The translations under genes were made by a program, and so were the position numbers. A stretch of 64,000 nt of DNA from Hyphomicrobiales bacterium (GTDB taxonomy: Bacteria > Pseudomonadota > Alphaproteobacteria > Rhizobiales > Rhizobiaceae). Shown in pieces: positions 33,116 through 41,983 of this stretch. Location of the stretch: assembly GCA_900466945.1 (NCBI GenBank), contig UBNV01000010.1, forward strand, positions 124,001 to 188,000. Reading direction: 5' to 3'. A model generated the notes under the pieces. The model did no database searches and was not told where the DNA came from. It saw only the letters and a list, made by a program, of their open reading frames with translations. Numbering within the stretch: position 1 is the stretch's first letter; the number at the start of each line of letters is the position of its first letter.

Positions 33116-34155
33116 AAAGGCTTTCCATGTCCCGCATCATTTCCCCACAGCTCCTGGCGCTTGCCGGCGTGCTGTTCTTCAACTGGCTGGTCTTTCCCGG
33201 CTTCTTCAACGTGACCTGGCAGGACGGTCGGCTGTTCGGCAGTCTGATCGACGTGATCAATCGCGGTGCACCCGTCGCGATCCTCGCGATCGGCATGACG
33301 GCGATCATTGCCACGAAGGGGGTGGACCTGTCCGTCGGCGCCGTGATGGCAGTAGCAGGTGCGGTTGCCGCGACCTGCGCGGTTGCCGGTCAGCCGCTGA
33401 TCGTGACTCTTTCCGCTGCCCTTGCGGTCGGGATCCTCTGCGGTCTGTGGAACGGCATCCTGGTCGCCTATCTCGGCATCCAGCCGTTTGTCGCCACGCT
33501 GGTGCTGATGGTGGCCGGGCGAGGGGTGGCGCAGCTGATCACCGAAGGCTCGATTGTCACCTTCTCCGATCCGGCGCTGATCTTCGTCGGTACTGGATCG
33601 CTTTTCGGCCTGCCGATGCCCGCCGTCATCGCGATCGTCCTGATGCTCGTGGCGCATCTCTTCATGCGTCGCACAGCGATCGGTCTTTTCATCGAGGCGA
33701 TCGGTATCAATCTTTCTGCGGCCAATTATACCGGGCTACGCAGCAAGGTCCTCATTCTGTGCATCTATGCCTTCGGGGGCTTCTGTGCCGCGATGGCCGG
33801 CATCATTGCCGCTGCCGACATTCGAGGGGCGGACGCCAACAATGCCGGTCTCTGGCTCGAACTTGATGCGATCCTGGCTGTTGTGATCGGCGGCACGTCG
33901 CTGCTCGGCGGACGCTTCTCGATCCCGATGTCGGTCCTTGGCGCCATCATCATTCAGGCCATGAATACGGGCGTCTTGGTTTCGGGCTTCCCGCCGGAAT
34001 TCAATCTGATCGTCAAGGCTGGCATGATCATCATCATCCTGGTGCTGCAATCGGCCCGGATCGCCCAGGTGCTCGGTCGCAAGTTTGGACCACGCCAGGC
34101 TGTCCCGACGACACCCACCAAGACCTCAGGCCAAACTTCGGGACAGGCACGATGA
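33112..34155 (+). CDS. ytfT: Galactofuranose-type ABC transporter permease 1
   Basis: A 347-aa CUT2 (RbsC-like) permease with about ten hydrophobic segments. Family blocks include IDVINRGAPVAILAIGMTAIIATKGVDLSVGAVMAVAGAV, GIQPFVATLVLMVAGRGVAQLITEG and LWLELDAILAVVIGGTSLLGGRFSIPMSVLGAIIIQAMNTGV. The C-terminal 20 residues are Thr/Pro-rich and soluble. Overlaps ytfR by 4 nt and yjfF by 4 nt, so synthesis is coupled. Two different permease genes rather than one is the hallmark of the YtfQRT-YjfF system and supports the substrate assignment. Confidence 0.92.
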   Translation: MKRLSMSRIISPQLLALAGVLFFNWLVFPGFFNVTWQDGRLFGSLIDVINRGAPVAILAIGMTAIIATKGVDLSVGAVMAVAGAVAATCAVAGQPLIVTLSAALAVGILCGLWNGILVAYLGIQPFVATLVLMVAGRGVAQLITEGSIVTFSDPALIFVGTGSLFGLPMPAVIAIVLMLVAHLFMRRTAIGLFIEAIGINLSAANYTGLRSKVLILCIYAFGGFCAAMAGIIAAADIRGADANNAGLWLELDAILAVVIGGTSLLGGRFSIPMSVLGAIIIQAMNTGVLVSGFPPEFNLIVKAGMIIIILVLQSARIAQVLGRKFGPRQAVPTTPTKTSGQTSGQAR

Positions 34156-35132
34156 ATCCGCGTTATCGCCCTCTCGCCGCGACCACCCTCATTTTCGTGA
34201 TCGCCTATGCCGTTTGCATTTTCCAGTTTCCGGCCATGTGGTCGACGCGGGTCTTCGGCAATTTTCTGACTGACAATGCCTTTCTCGGCATTGCCGCTGT
34301 CGGCGCGACCTTCGTCATCATTTCCGGTGGCATCGATCTCTCCGTCGGGGCCGTGATCGGCCTGACGGGTGTGATCACCGCCATCCTCATCTCTTGGGTG
34401 GGGATCCATCCGCTGGCCGTGTTTGCGATCGTGCTGGCGCTTGCCGCCGCGTTCGGGGCCTCGATGGGTGCGGTCATCCACTTCCTGCAGGTGCCACCCT
34501 TCATCGTGACGCTGGCCGGCATGTTTCTCGCGCGTGGCCTGGCCTCTGTGCTCAGCCAGGATTCCATCCCGATCGACCACGAATTCTACCGTACGATTTC
34601 CAGCCTCTACTACAGGCTGCCCGGTGGCGGACGCCTGAGCTTCATCGGTCTCTTGATGCTCGGGACTTTCCTCGTCTTCGGCTTCATCGCCCACAAGACG
34701 CGGTTCGGCTCCTATGTCTACGCGATCGGTGGCAACGCCAATTCGGCGTCGCTGATGGGGGTCCCGACCGGGCAAGTCACTGTCAGCATCTATGCGCTCT
34801 CGTCTTTCCTCGGCGGGCTCGCGGGCATCGTCTATTCGCTCTACACCTCGGCCGGTTACCCGCTTGCTGCGGTCGGCATCGAACTTGACTCGATTGCGGC
34901 CGTGGTGATAGGCGGGACCCTGTTGACGGGCGGTTATGGTTTCATCTTCGGAACCCTGATCGGGGTCATGCTGCAGGGCCTCGTCCAGACCTATATCGTC
35001 TTCGATGGGACGCTCTCCAGCTGGTGGACTAAAATCGCCATCGGGTTCCTGCTGTTCATGTTCATCTTGCTCCAGAAGCTGGTGTTTAACGCGCAGACCG
35101 GGCGTACGCGCCTGAAAAAGGCCCCTGCATGA
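34152..35132 (+). CDS. yjfF: Galactofuranose-type ABC transporter permease 2
   Basis: A 326-aa CUT2 permease forming the channel heterodimer with the preceding product. Visible blocks are NFLTDNAFLGIAAVGATFVIISGGIDLSVGAVIGLTGV, LQVPPFIVTLAGMFLARGLASVLSQDSIPI, and GIELDSIAAVVIGGTLLTGGYGFIFGTLIGVMLQGLVQTYI. It has the long loop DHEFYRTISSLYYRLPGGGRLS, a feature of the YjfF branch. It overlaps the upstream permease and the downstream GntR regulator by 4 nt each (ATGA), so regulator level is tied to transporter expression. Confidence 0.92.
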   Translation: MNPRYRPLAATTLIFVIAYAVCIFQFPAMWSTRVFGNFLTDNAFLGIAAVGATFVIISGGIDLSVGAVIGLTGVITAILISWVGIHPLAVFAIVLALAAAFGASMGAVIHFLQVPPFIVTLAGMFLARGLASVLSQDSIPIDHEFYRTISSLYYRLPGGGRLSFIGLLMLGTFLVFGFIAHKTRFGSYVYAIGGNANSASLMGVPTGQVTVSIYALSSFLGGLAGIVYSLYTSAGYPLAAVGIELDSIAAVVIGGTLLTGGYGFIFGTLIGVMLQGLVQTYIVFDGTLSSWWTKIAIGFLLFMFILLQKLVFNAQTGRTRLKKAPA

Positions 35133-35866
35133 GTGAGCCGGGGAGCCTTCTTCGCTCCCTGTCCGGGCGGTCGACGGCGCGCAACTACCATTCGCATGTG
35201 ATCAACGAGATCGGGGCCGGGGTCATCTCCGGCCGCTATCCCGTTGGAACGACCCTGCCGAACGATGCCGAGTTCATGGAAGAGTTCGAGGTGTCGCGTA
35301 CTGTCCTGCGCGAAGCGTTGAAGACCCTGGAAGCCAAGGGGCTGCTCGAGGCCCGGCCGAAGGTCGGCACCAAGGTTGCCAAGAAGAGCCGCTGGAACCT
35401 CTATGATCCTCAGGTGCTTGCCTGGCATCTCGAAGCGCCGCTCGACCCGGAATTTCTCTCGGGCCTGCACGAGGTCCGCCGCTCCCTGGAGCCACAGGCC
35501 GCAGCCGAGGTTGCCAAGCGCCGCACGGCGGACCAGATCCGTCTGATGCACTACTGGATCCACCAGATGGAGACCTCGCTGGGATCCCTGCAGAATTTCG
35601 CGCTTGCCGATTTCGAGCTGCACCGGATCATCGCGGACGCCGCCCACAATCCCTTCGTGCGGGCACTGTACGGGGTCATCGAACTGGCGCATGCATTCGC
35701 TTACAAGGCGCTGATGACCGTACCGGATCCTTGCGTCCTGGATATGCTCCTCGACAAGCACCGGCTACTCGTCAACCGGATCGAGTATGGCGACGAAGCC
35801 GGAGCGCGCAATGCGATGTTTGAGACCATCGAGCACGACCGTCAGGTGGCGCAGCGGTCCGGCTGA
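35129..35866 (+). CDS. GntR-family regulator (FadR/FCD type) of the ytf operon
   Basis: A 245-aa regulator with an N-terminal GntR winged helix (residues about 22-90: HVINEIGAGVISGRYPVGTTLPNDAEFMEEFEVSRTVLREALKTLEAKGLLEARPKVGTKV) and a C-terminal FCD ligand domain (residues about 110-235, with ADFELHRIIADAAHNPF and the metal-site histidines). It is the last gene of the ytfQRT-yjfF operon, overlapping yjfF by 4 nt, so it is likely an autoregulated local repressor responding to the transported sugar or a derivative. It ends 32 nt from another, convergent GntR gene that belongs to a different operon. Confidence 0.9.
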   Translation: MSEPGSLLRSLSGRSTARNYHSHVINEIGAGVISGRYPVGTTLPNDAEFMEEFEVSRTVLREALKTLEAKGLLEARPKVGTKVAKKSRWNLYDPQVLAWHLEAPLDPEFLSGLHEVRRSLEPQAAAEVAKRRTADQIRLMHYWIHQMETSLGSLQNFALADFELHRIIADAAHNPFVRALYGVIELAHAFAYKALMTVPDPCVLDMLLDKHRLLVNRIEYGDEAGARNAMFETIEHDRQVAQRSG

Positions 35867-35898
35867 GGCTCCCTCGATATCCGATCCTTCTGCAGAGG

Positions 35899-36612
35899 TC
35901 AGAGGGCCAGGGCGTCCTTCAGTGTCCGGGCTTCGGCCATGGACAGATCGAGATCTGCTTCGATGTGGTCGATGTGATGCATCATGAGATGCGTCGCCTT
36001 TTTCACGTCGCCCTTTTCCAGCGCGTTCAGGATCTCGTCGTGCTCGTCATGGCCGCAGCTGGAAATGCCGGTCCGCCCATAAAGCGCGATGACGAGGGAC
36101 GAGCGGGCGACGAGTTCGTCCATGAACTTTTCGAGGACCTGATTGCCGGCGACCTTGGCCAGCATGAGGTGGAAATCGCCCGATGCCTTTATCTCTGCGC
36201 GGCGAGCCGAAGCGCCGCGTTCAGCGCGGTAGCGGGCTTCTTCCTTCAAGTGTTCGCGAAACGCTGCAAGATCATCAGCCGTGATGCGCTCGGCGGCTGC
36301 GGCGATGATCCCGGCCTCGATCAGGCGGCGCGAGGCGAAGACCTGACGCGCCTCCTCCGTACTCGGGTTCGAAACGAAGGCACCGCGATTGCGCTCGGTC
36401 TTCACCAGTCCCTCGAAGCCCAGCATCTGCAATGCGTCGCGCACGACGGTCCGGCTGACGTCGAAAAGCGTGCCGACCTCCGCTTCGGAAAGCTTCGTTC
36501 CTGGGGCAAGTCGCCTGTCAACGATTGCATCGCGCAAGGCGTCTCGTATCGCGCGGGCGCGGTCTTCGAGGTTCGGGTCGAGTTGCCTGCGCAGCGAGCT
36601 CTTGGCGTTCAT
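35899..36612 (-). CDS. GntR/FCD-family regulator of the adjacent PotABCD-like operon
   Basis: A 237-aa protein: N-terminal GntR winged helix (ALRDAIVDRRLAPGTKLSEAEVGTLFDVSRTVVRDALQMLGFEGLVKTERNRGAFVSNPS, residues about 24-84) followed by an FCD domain (ASRRLIEAGIIAAAAERIT...FHLMLAKVAGNQVLEKFMDELVARSSLVIALYG). Members of this branch often control dicarboxylate, amino-acid or pyrimidine/hydantoin catabolism. It is divergent from the PotABCD-like importer and racemase operon, and the shared 261-nt gap carries an ATTG-CATA-CAAT inverted repeat, so it most likely represses that operon. Confidence 0.9.
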   Translation of the reverse strand: MNAKSSLRRQLDPNLEDRARAIRDALRDAIVDRRLAPGTKLSEAEVGTLFDVSRTVVRDALQMLGFEGLVKTERNRGAFVSNPSTEEARQVFASRRLIEAGIIAAAAERITADDLAAFREHLKEEARYRAERGASARRAEIKASGDFHLMLAKVAGNQVLEKFMDELVARSSLVIALYGRTGISSCGHDEHDEILNALEKGDVKKATHLMMHHIDHIEADLDLSMAEARTLKDALAL

Positions 36613-36693
36613 GGATCCATCCGGTGTCTGCTCATCCTTTTAACGTGACGCCGACATTCGCGAAAGGTCCCAAGCGCACCGAACGCATTACAT

Positions 36694-36705
36694 ATTGCAT
36701 ACAAT
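36694..36705. promoter_or_regulatory. Candidate GntR/FCD operator
   Basis: ATTGCATACAAT (ATTG/CAAT arms, 4-nt centre) resembles the ATTGTATACAAT-type sites of FCD-GntR regulators. It lies between the divergent regulator gene (start 36612) and the ABC operon (start 36874), in an AT-rich stretch. Nothing else is apparent in this gap. Confidence 0.55.
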
Positions 36706-36873
36706 CTGATGAATGAATTGAGGCCAATCGATTAATTCGTGTGCATGCAGTTAACGCGATTGCTTATTCCTTTTGCCGCGCAACAATCACGTTCATGGGA
36801 TTCAAGCACTTAGCGTGGCGCCATGGAACTGGCACGGCAAATGCATCGTCAATGGCGAGACGAAGGAGCCGTC

Positions 36874-37962
36874 ATGACGAAAGCCGCCGACATCGAACTT
36901 GCCGCCGTTACCAAGACCTACGGGACGTCGACTGCGGTTCATGCCATCAGCCTGAAGATCCCGGCCGGTACCTATTGCTGCCTGCTCGGACCGTCCGGTT
37001 GCGGCAAGACGTCGACGCTTAGAATGGTCGCCGGGCATGAAAGTATCTCTTCCGGCGACGTCGTGTTCGGCAATACCAATGTCACCACGCTGCCGCCTGC
37101 GCAGCGGGGCACGGCCATGATGTTCCAGTCCTATGCGCTCTTCCCGCATCTCGATCTTGTCGACAATGTCGCCTTCAGTTTGAAGATGAAGGGTGTCGAC
37201 AAGGAGACCCGTCGCGGACAGGCCATGGAGATGCTCAAGCTGATGCAGCTCGAGCCTTACGCCAGTCGTCGTCCGGCCCAATTGTCCGGCGGACAGCAAC
37301 AGCGCGTGGCGCTGGCCCGCGCGCTGATCACCAAGCCCGAGGCCCTGTTGCTCGACGAGCCGCTCTCGGCGCTCGACCCCTTCCTCAAGATCCGGATGCG
37401 GGCCGAGCTCAAGAAGCTGCAGACCTCGCTCGGCATTACCTTCGTGCATGTGACCCATAGCCAGGAAGAGGCGATGGCGCTTGCCGATCTCATCGTCGTC
37501 ATGAACGAGGGACGTATCGAGCAGGCGGCGACGCCGCGGTCCGTCTTCGAGCGGCCGGCGACAGCCTTCGTTGCCCGCTTCATGGGGGATCACAATGTGC
37601 TCTCCGGGCGCATCGTCGAGCGCACCGCTGATGGCTTGTTTATCGAGGTTGTCGGTGGCGGGCGCTTCTTCGCGCTCGGTACGGCACCTGTCGAGGATGA
37701 GACGGCTGATATCGCCATCCGCACGGATCATGTGCGCATTGGCGCCATGCCGGCTGATGGTCTCGGCTTCGACGGTATCGTGTCGAATGTCGAATATCTC
37801 GGCGCCAAGGTGAAGCTGACCGTCACCACCGCCTTTACCGATGAATTCACCGCCGTGCTCTCGGACGCGGCCTTCTTTGCCTCCCCGGTTCGCGTCGGGG
37901 AAGGCGTCACCCTGTCATGGGATCAGCCGGATTCGATCGTCCTCGGACGCATCGTGAAGTGA
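36874..37962 (+). CDS. PotA-like ABC transporter ATPase
   Basis: A 362-aa ATPase of the spermidine/putrescine-type (POPT) importers. Walker A GPSGCGKT is at residues 39-46, then FQSYALFPHLDLVDNVAFSLKMKG, the signature LSGGQQQRVALARAL and Walker B LLLDEPLSALD; the C-terminal TOBE domain starts near residue 275. The start is the ATG at 36874, 5 nt after GAAGGAG, not the ATG 17 codons upstream. It is the first gene of a five- or six-gene operon with a binding protein, two permeases and a racemase. The ligand is more likely a small amino-acid-like or cyclic amide compound than a polyamine, judging from the racemase. Confidence 0.92.
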   Translation: MTKAADIELAAVTKTYGTSTAVHAISLKIPAGTYCCLLGPSGCGKTSTLRMVAGHESISSGDVVFGNTNVTTLPPAQRGTAMMFQSYALFPHLDLVDNVAFSLKMKGVDKETRRGQAMEMLKLMQLEPYASRRPAQLSGGQQQRVALARALITKPEALLLDEPLSALDPFLKIRMRAELKKLQTSLGITFVHVTHSQEEAMALADLIVVMNEGRIEQAATPRSVFERPATAFVARFMGDHNVLSGRIVERTADGLFIEVVGGGRFFALGTAPVEDETADIAIRTDHVRIGAMPADGLGFDGIVSNVEYLGAKVKLTVTTAFTDEFTAVLSDAAFFASPVRVGEGVTLSWDQPDSIVLGRIVK

Positions 37963-37994
37963 AGCCAAACCAATAAAACCAGGAGAACAGCGCA

Positions 37995-39284
37995 ATGTCA
38001 GACAGCAGCAAGACAAAGAAGGGCGTATCCCGCCGCACATTCCTGAAGACCGCATCGGCCGCTGCCGGCCTCGCCGCCGGTTCGGGCGCGATCACCGGCT
38101 TCCCGACGATCTGGGCGCAGAACCCGATTACGCTTCGCCAGTTTGGCACCGGCGTGTCGAACATCAATGCCATCGCCGAGAAGTGCAAGGCCGACCTCGG
38201 CATCACGCTCGAGATGACGGCAACCGATTCTGACGCCGCGGCCCAGCGCGCCGTGACCCAGCCGATGTCTTACGACATCGCCGACATCGAATACTGGATC
38301 CTGAAGAAGGTCTATCCGACCGGCGTCATCCAGCCGATGGAAACCTCGAAGCTCAAGTTCTACGACAAGGTCGTGCCGCTGTTCAAAACCGGCAAGCTGC
38401 TGCCCGACAGTGTTATCGCCCAGGGGACTGCGCCGCACACGGTTGGTTATGTCGAGAGCAAGGACGCCAAGACCTTTGCATCGGGCGAGACCGAACTCTT
38501 CACGATGATGCCGACCATCTACAATGCCGACACGCTTGGCATTCGTCCCGACCTCGTCGGTCGCGAGATCTCGTCCTGGGCCGACATCATGGACCCGGCT
38601 TTCAAGGGCAAGACCTCGATCCTCAATATTCCCAGCATCGGCATCATGGACGCCGCGATGATCTGCGAAGCCATGGGCATCATCAAATATGCCGACAAGG
38701 GCAACATGACGAAGGCGGAGATCGACACGACGATCGACTTCCTCATCAAGGCCAAGCAGGACGGCCAGTTCCGCGCCTTCTGGAAGTCTTTCGACGAGTC
38801 GGTCAACCTGATGGCCTCAGGCGAAGTCGTCATCCAGTCGATGTGGTCGCCGGCCGTTGCTGCCGTCCGTTCCAAGGGCATCGCCTGCAAATATCAGCCG
38901 CTCAAGGAAGGCTATCGTTCGTGGGGCGGCGGTCTCGGTCTGGCAGCCCACCTCACTGGCGCGCAGCTCGATGCGGCCTATGAATACATCAACTGGTACA
39001 CATCCGGCTGGGTCGGCGGCTATCTCAACCGCCAGGGCTACTACTCCGCCTGCATGGAAACGGCGAAGGAATTCATGTCCGCCGACGAGTGGGGCTACTG
39101 GATCGAGGGCAAGGCCGCGACCGGCGACATCATGTCTCCGGAAGGTGCGGTCATGGAAAAAGCCGGTGCGGTTCGCGACGGCGGCTCCTTCGAAGAGCGC
39201 ATGGGCAAGGTCGCCTGCTGGAACTCCGTGATGGACGAAGACCGCTACATGGTCCGCCGCTGGAACGAGTTCATCGCGGCCTGA
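37995..39284 (+). CDS. Tat-exported ABC substrate-binding protein (PotD-like class)
   Basis: A 429-aa periplasmic binding protein with a twin-arginine signal: SRRTFLKTASAAAGLAAGSGAITG near residues 12-35. The mature part is of the extracellular solute-binding family 1/PotD class (NIPSIGIMDAAMICEAMGI, GEVVIQSMWSPAVAAVRSKGI, GGLGLAAHLTGAQLDAAYEYINWYTSGWVG). It is larger than typical PotD (about 350 aa). Tat export suggests folding before export or a bound cofactor. It is separated from the permeases by a 224-nt spacer filled with palindromic repeats, which may lower downstream expression relative to the binding protein. Confidence 0.9.
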   Translation: MSDSSKTKKGVSRRTFLKTASAAAGLAAGSGAITGFPTIWAQNPITLRQFGTGVSNINAIAEKCKADLGITLEMTATDSDAAAQRAVTQPMSYDIADIEYWILKKVYPTGVIQPMETSKLKFYDKVVPLFKTGKLLPDSVIAQGTAPHTVGYVESKDAKTFASGETELFTMMPTIYNADTLGIRPDLVGREISSWADIMDPAFKGKTSILNIPSIGIMDAAMICEAMGIIKYADKGNMTKAEIDTTIDFLIKAKQDGQFRAFWKSFDESVNLMASGEVVIQSMWSPAVAAVRSKGIACKYQPLKEGYRSWGGGLGLAAHLTGAQLDAAYEYINWYTSGWVGGYLNRQGYYSACMETAKEFMSADEWGYWIEGKAATGDIMSPEGAVMEKAGAVRDGGSFEERMGKVACWNSVMDEDRYMVRRWNEFIAA

Positions 39285-39290
39285 TGTCTT

Positions 39291-39404
39291 ACCCTCCCCT
39301 TGAGGGGGAGGGGCGGAGCGAAGCTCCGGGGTGGGGTGAACGTCCGCAATGGATCACCCCCACCCGCGGCTTCGCCGCGACCTCCCCCCTCAAGGGGGAG
39401 GTGA
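39291..39404. repeat. Rhizobial-type long palindromic intergenic element
   Basis: A roughly 114-bp imperfect palindrome. The outer parts carry CCCTCCCCTTGAGGGGGAGG and its counterpart CCTCCCCCCTCAAGGGGGAGG-like arm, and inner arms GGGGTGGGGTGA / TCACCCCCACCC flank the centre. Such elements are dispersed in Rhizobium-type genomes. The transcript would fold into a large hairpin inside the operon. Confidence 0.8.
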
Positions 39405-39414
39405 ACCACACGTG

Positions 39415-39465
39415 CCTTCTCCCCGCTTGCGGGGAGAAGGTGGCGGCAGCCGGATGAGGGGCAAC
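39415..39465. repeat. Rhizobial-type short palindromic repeat
   Basis: Begins with the palindrome CCTTCTCCCCGC-TT-GCGGGGAGAAGG and continues with GTGGCGGCAGCCGGATGAGG, a combination I recognise as a very common dispersed intergenic sequence in rhizobia. It lies directly after the first repeat and 44 nt before the next permease gene. Confidence 0.8.
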
Positions 39466-39508
39466 CTTCCCGGTCCGCTCTTTTCGAAGCGACAGGAGAC
39501 CTAACATC

Positions 39509-40414
39509 ATGGTGGAAGTGCGATTTCTGGGGGTCGGCGAGCCGAAGCCGAAACGCGTCATCCGTGTGCCGCTTGGGCTCGTCTCCTATCTGCAGGCGAC
39601 GCCGCTCATGCTCATTCTCGGCTGCTTCCTGCTGCTGCCGATCCTGATGATCGGGACGGTCTCGTTCTGGGACTACGACTTTGCCCAGATGTATCCCGAC
39701 TTCGTCACCTTCAACTATACCGAGACACTCGGGGCCTGGGTCACCTGGAAGATCTATTTCAACACGTTGAAGTTCGCCTTCATCGTTTGGGCGATCACAC
39801 TCTTCGTCGGTTTCTGGGTCGCCTATTTCCTCGCCTTCCATGTGCGCACCTCCGCCATGCAGAGCGTCCTTTTCCTCGTCTGCACCGTCCCGTTCCTCAC
39901 CTCCAACATCATCCGCATGATCTCCTGGATCCCGGTGCTCGGGCGCAACGGGTTGATCAACACGGCGCTGGTCAATGCCGGCATCGTGCCGCAGCCGATC
40001 GAGTGGCTGCTTTACTCCGATTTCGCCGTGGTTCTCGCCATGGTGCATCTCTACACGCTGTTCATGGTCACCCCGATCTTCAACACGATGATGCGCATCG
40101 ACCGCTCGCTACTCGAAGCGGCGCGTGATGCCGGTGCCAGCGGCTGGCAGATCCTGACTAATGTCATCATCCCCCTGTCGAAACCCGGCATGGCGATCGG
40201 CACGATCTTTGTGGTGACGCTTGTGATGGCCGATTTCTCCACCGTGCAGGTCATGTCCGGCGGGCAGAGCGCGTCCGTTGCTCTGATGATGAAGAACCAG
40301 ATGTCGCTGCTGCAATATCCGGCCGCTGCCGCCAATGCCGTGGTGCTCTTGGCGCTGGTTCTCCTGATGGTCGCCGCGATCCTCCGCGTCGTCGATATCC
40401 GGAAGGAGCTCTAA
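39509..40414 (+). CDS. PotB-like ABC transporter permease
   Basis: A 301-aa inner-membrane permease with six predicted helices; the first is at residues about 32-56 (PLMLILGCFLLLPILMIGTVSFW). The BPD_transp_1 EAA loop is EAARDAGASGWQILTNVIIPLSKPG. It pairs with the following permease to form the channel of the PotABCD-like importer. The ATG at 39509 is preceded by AGGAGACC. The N-terminal 25 residues are polar and slightly longer than in PotB. The gene comes after the repeat-filled spacer, so it may be expressed at a lower level than the binding protein. Confidence 0.91.
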   Translation: MVEVRFLGVGEPKPKRVIRVPLGLVSYLQATPLMLILGCFLLLPILMIGTVSFWDYDFAQMYPDFVTFNYTETLGAWVTWKIYFNTLKFAFIVWAITLFVGFWVAYFLAFHVRTSAMQSVLFLVCTVPFLTSNIIRMISWIPVLGRNGLINTALVNAGIVPQPIEWLLYSDFAVVLAMVHLYTLFMVTPIFNTMMRIDRSLLEAARDAGASGWQILTNVIIPLSKPGMAIGTIFVVTLVMADFSTVQVMSGGQSASVALMMKNQMSLLQYPAAAANAVVLLALVLLMVAAILRVVDIRKEL

Positions 40415-40416
40415 CG

Positions 40417-41235
40417 ATGAATTCCGACAAGCGCCCGCGCGAATTCTACGTTCTCGCTGCCTTCTTCGCCCTGTTCGTTCTCTTCCTTTACGGCCCACTC
40501 TCGGCGATCCTGATCCTCTCCTTCCAGGGACCGAATGGGGGCCTGACCTTTCCGCTCAATGGGGTGTCGCTGCACTGGTTCGGCAATCTCTTCGAGCAGC
40601 AGGCGGTGGGTGATTTCGGCGGCTCGTTCCGGCGTTCCTTCGCGCTCGGCTTCATGGTCATGGTGGTGACGGTCGTCGTTTCGCTGCTCGCGGGCCTTGC
40701 CTTCCGGCGCAAGTTTGTCGGCTCGACCGCACTCTTCTACCTCTCGGTCGCAAGCCTCGTTGTGCCCTCGATCATCATTTCGCTCGGCATCGGCGTCTTG
40801 TTCAGCCAGCTCGGGCTGCAGCCGGCCTGGTATTCCTCGGGCTTTGGCGCGCATCTCACCTGGACGCTGCCCTTCGGCGTGCTGATCATGTTCGCCATCT
40901 TCAACCGCTTCTCGCCGGCATACGAGGAAGCCGCACGCGACCTCGGCGCTTCGTCGTGGCAGACTTTCCGCCATGTCGTGCTGCCGATGATTGCACCGCC
41001 GCTGATCGGCGTCGGGCTCTTTGGCTTCACGCTCTCCTATGACGAGTTTGCGCGTACGCTGATGACCTCGGGCACCTATAACACGCTGCCGCTCGAGATC
41101 TACGGCATGACGACCAATGTCACGACGCCGGTGCTTTATGCGCTCGGCACGGTCACGACGCTCTTCTCCTTCCTGGTGATTGCCGGAACGCTCGGCATCA
41201 TCATGGCCATGAACCGCCGTCGGGGGCGGGCGTAA
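40417..41235 (+). CDS. PotC-like ABC transporter permease
   Basis: A 272-aa permease, partner of the preceding product. It has six hydrophobic segments and the EAA loop EEAARDLGASSWQTFRHVVLPMIAPPLIGVGLFGFTLSYDEFARTL, followed by TNVTTPVLYALGTVTTLFSFLVI, all typical of the PotC branch. It starts 2 nt after the upstream stop with an embedded AAGGAG ribosome site, so the two permeases are coupled. The racemase gene follows after only 4 nt, tying import to racemisation. Confidence 0.92.
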   Translation: MNSDKRPREFYVLAAFFALFVLFLYGPLSAILILSFQGPNGGLTFPLNGVSLHWFGNLFEQQAVGDFGGSFRRSFALGFMVMVVTVVVSLLAGLAFRRKFVGSTALFYLSVASLVVPSIIISLGIGVLFSQLGLQPAWYSSGFGAHLTWTLPFGVLIMFAIFNRFSPAYEEAARDLGASSWQTFRHVVLPMIAPPLIGVGLFGFTLSYDEFARTLMTSGTYNTLPLEIYGMTTNVTTPVLYALGTVTTLFSFLVIAGTLGIIMAMNRRRGRA

Positions 41236-41239
41236 TCGT

Positions 41240-41983
41240 ATGAAAATTGCCGTAATCAATCCGAATACGACTGCCAGCATGACTGCGACCATCGCCGATG
41301 CTGCGCGGCGGGTCGCCCATGCCGAGACCGAAATCCTGGCGATCACCTCGTCCATGGGGCCTGTTTCGATCGAGGGCTATTACGACGAGGTCTTTGCAGT
41401 GCCCGGCCTGCTGGTGGAAATTGCCAAAGCCGAACGCGAAGGGGCAGATGCGATCGTGATTGCCTGCTTCGACGATACGGGGCTGGATGCCGCACGCGCA
41501 CTGGCGGGCATCCCCGTCATCGGCATTTGCGAGGCGGCGCTTTCGGCGACATCCTTCATTGCCCAACGCTTTTCGGTCGTGACCACCATGGAACGCTCGC
41601 GGCTCCCCGTGGAACATCTCGTGCATCGCTACGGCATGGGTAGTCGCTGCAAGGTGCGAGCGGCGGATGTGCCGGTGCTTTCGCTAGAGGATCCCAATTC
41701 CAACGCCCGCGACCGACTGCGCAGCGAAATCTCGGCAGCGCTCAAGGAAGACAGGGCCGAAGCGATCGTGCTCGGCTGTGCCGGCATGGCGGATTTGACG
41801 GCAGCACTCCGGCAGGAGTTCGGCGTACCCGTGATCGACGGCGTGGCCGCTGCCGTGAAACAGGCGGAAAGCCTGGTTGCGCAGGGCCTGTCGACCGCCA
41901 AGCGCGGCGCCTATGCGACACCCGTCTCCAAGACCTATCACGGTGACCTCGCCCGTTTCTCTCCTGCTGCCATGGGCGTGTGA
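41240..41983 (+). CDS. Asp/Glu/hydantoin racemase family protein
   Basis: A 247-aa cofactor-independent racemase of the hydantoin/allantoin racemase group. The two catalytic cysteines are placed as expected: Cys76 in AIVIACFDDTGLDAAR and Cys180 in AIVLGCAGMADLTAAL. The N terminus MKIAVINPNTTASMT is the family signature and VPVIDGVAAAVKQAESL completes the active site. It interconverts the enantiomers of 5-substituted hydantoins, allantoin or an amino acid; which one cannot be told from sequence. No hydantoinase or carbamoylase gene is adjacent. It overlaps the next gene by 4 nt (GTGA). Confidence 0.9.
   Translation: MKIAVINPNTTASMTATIADAARRVAHAETEILAITSSMGPVSIEGYYDEVFAVPGLLVEIAKAEREGADAIVIACFDDTGLDAARALAGIPVIGICEAALSATSFIAQRFSVVTTMERSRLPVEHLVHRYGMGSRCKVRAADVPVLSLEDPNSNARDRLRSEISAALKEDRAEAIVLGCAGMADLTAALRQEFGVPVIDGVAAAVKQAESLVAQGLSTAKRGAYATPVSKTYHGDLARFSPAAMGV

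Noticed and set aside
39291..39465. Possible CRISPR or insertion-sequence remnant
   Set aside because: There are no regularly spaced direct repeats and no transposase fragment; the sequences are palindromic dispersed elements.
40411..41355. Minus-strand frame of 314 codons antisense to the PotC-like permease
   Set aside because: Composition (Arg, Glu, His, Asp repeats) is what reverse-complemented membrane-protein codons give; no start signal.
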